Positions 63,374 through 64,000 of a DNA stretch of 64,000 nucleotides are shown one piece after another. Position 1 is the first letter of the stretch; each line of letters begins with the position of its first letter. The stretch spans positions 124,001 through 188,000 of the forward strand of contig NZ_AUDS01000010.1 in the NCBI RefSeq assembly GCF_000425585.1. The letters are read 5' to 3'. Below the pieces are notes generated by a model, which worked only from the letters and a program-made list of their open reading frames with translations, searched no databases and was not told the DNA's origin. The DNA comes from Terrimonas ferruginea DSM 30193. GTDB lineage: Bacteria; Bacteroidota; Bacteroidia; Chitinophagales; Chitinophagaceae. The position numbers were made by a program, and so were the translations under genes.

Positions 63374-63937
63374 ATGCCAAACCCACGTTTAGCATCCCGG
63401 TACGCCAAATCACTGATCGATCTCGCGATCGAGAGAGGACAACTGGAAGAGGTATATACCGACCTGCAGTGGTTGCAGGCCGCCATCAAAGGCAGCCGCG
63501 AGCTGGTAACCCTGCTGCGCAGCCCGATCGTGAAATCCGACACCAAGAAGAAGATCATGGAAGCCGTTACAACCGGCAACATATCTCCACTGACAGCCGC
63601 TTTCAACAACCTGCTGATTGCCAAAGGGCGTGAATCAAATCTTCCCGAGATTGTGAACGCCGGTATCAAGCTGTACAAAGACCACAAACATATCCAGACC
63701 GTAACGCTGAAGACGGCCGTTCCCGTGAGCGATTCCGTAAAAGAAGCAATCGTAGCCAAGGTAAAAGAAGCCGGCGATTTTCCTTCCATCGAACTGGAAA
63801 CCGTGGTTGATCCAGGCCTCATCGGCGGATTTGTATTGCAGGCAGGTGATAAACTGGTGGACGCCAGCATCGCCTATGACCTGAAGGCAATTGCCAAGCA
63901 ATTTGATAACAACGATTTTATTTATAAAATTCGCTGA
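63374..63937 (+). CDS. atpH: ATP synthase F1 subunit delta
   Basis: Subunit delta, 187 residues, which links the F1 head to the b stalk. It begins NPRLASRYAKSLIDLAIERGQLEEVYTDLQWL and has the conserved C-terminal VDPGLIGGFVLQAGDKLVDASIAYDLKAIAKQF. It ends 63 bp before the window edge and is followed by a terminator; the gene beyond (atpA in most Bacteroidota) is not visible. Confidence 0.95.
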   Translation: MPNPRLASRYAKSLIDLAIERGQLEEVYTDLQWLQAAIKGSRELVTLLRSPIVKSDTKKKIMEAVTTGNISPLTAAFNNLLIAKGRESNLPEIVNAGIKLYKDHKHIQTVTLKTAVPVSDSVKEAIVAKVKEAGDFPSIELETVVDPGLIGGFVLQAGDKLVDASIAYDLKAIAKQFDNNDFIYKIR

Positions 63938-63959
63938 TCTCCTTTCTCCCGATTAGTAT

Positions 63960-63988
63960 CCCTGTCCCTCCGGACGGGGATTTTTTTT
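63960..63988 (+). terminator. intrinsic terminator after atpH
   Basis: Stem CCCTGTCC/GGACGGGG with one T-G pair and CTCC loop, followed by A and eight T. If atpA follows in the same operon, it would be a partial terminator. Confidence 0.8.
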
Positions 63989-64000
63989 ATAAGAGGAAAC

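Overview
The window looks like a chromosomal segment of a Bacteroidota bacterium, most likely family Chitinophagaceae. Supporting signs are SusC/SusD proteins, several TonB-linked receptors, lipoproteins with Bacteroidota-type lipoboxes, DUF1800/DUF1501 partners, core promoters with the TAnnTTTG -7 element, and intergenic gaps full of short-period repeats. Assignment to genus is not possible from this sequence alone. No rRNA, tRNA, CRISPR array, prophage or insertion sequence was seen.

Layout. 1-5035: 3' end of a susC-susD-lipoprotein operon closed by a terminator. 5069-10698: recO, haem proteins, an amidohydrolase and prfA. 10807-18324: small genes, vanZ-like, gcvH, a TonB receptor-like barrel, cyclophilin and serS. 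18475-21992: two tandem lipoprotein cytochromes, then DUF1800 and DUF1501. 22461-29521: two small lipoproteins and a peptide-uptake block (one OPT and two POT transporters). 29670-32123: purD and tryptophan 2,3-dioxygenase. 32493-39343: the rod-shape cluster mreB-mreC-mreD-PBP2-rodA plus a metallo-beta-lactamase-fold hydrolase. 39524-41266: an ECF sigma factor unit. 41500-43564: a lone transketolase C-terminal half and galE. 43628-59245: a phosphate block. 59416-61203: an ABC exporter. 61320-63937: atpB-E-F-H, the first part of the ATP synthase operon.

The most interesting part is the phosphate block. It holds a PiT transporter with its DUF47 partner, a TonB receptor with a lipoprotein, a glycosyltransferase with a PlcP-like phospholipase (the pair known for phospholipid-to-glycolipid remodelling), an alkaline-phosphatase-superfamily protein, a PhoR/PhoB-like two-component pair, and a large exported protein with a possible His/Cys catalytic dyad. 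Five promoters in this block carry tandem hexamers of the form N-T-(A/C)-A-(C/T)-N repeated every 11 bp. In all five the last hexamer starts exactly 19 bp before a TTTG or TTTA that fits a -7 element. This resembles a Pho box. One of these promoters has no gene behind it, only about 90 bp ending in a strong intrinsic terminator, so it may drive a phosphate-controlled small RNA (51555-51643) that converges on the plcP-glycosyltransferase mRNA.

A second theme is the intergenic DNA. Most gaps between transcription units contain arrays of degenerate 7-bp units (GTGAATG/GTCAATC type and others), GC-rich palindromes flanked by ACATTT/ACACAT, and other short dyads. Some arrays run into gene ends and supply the stop codon.
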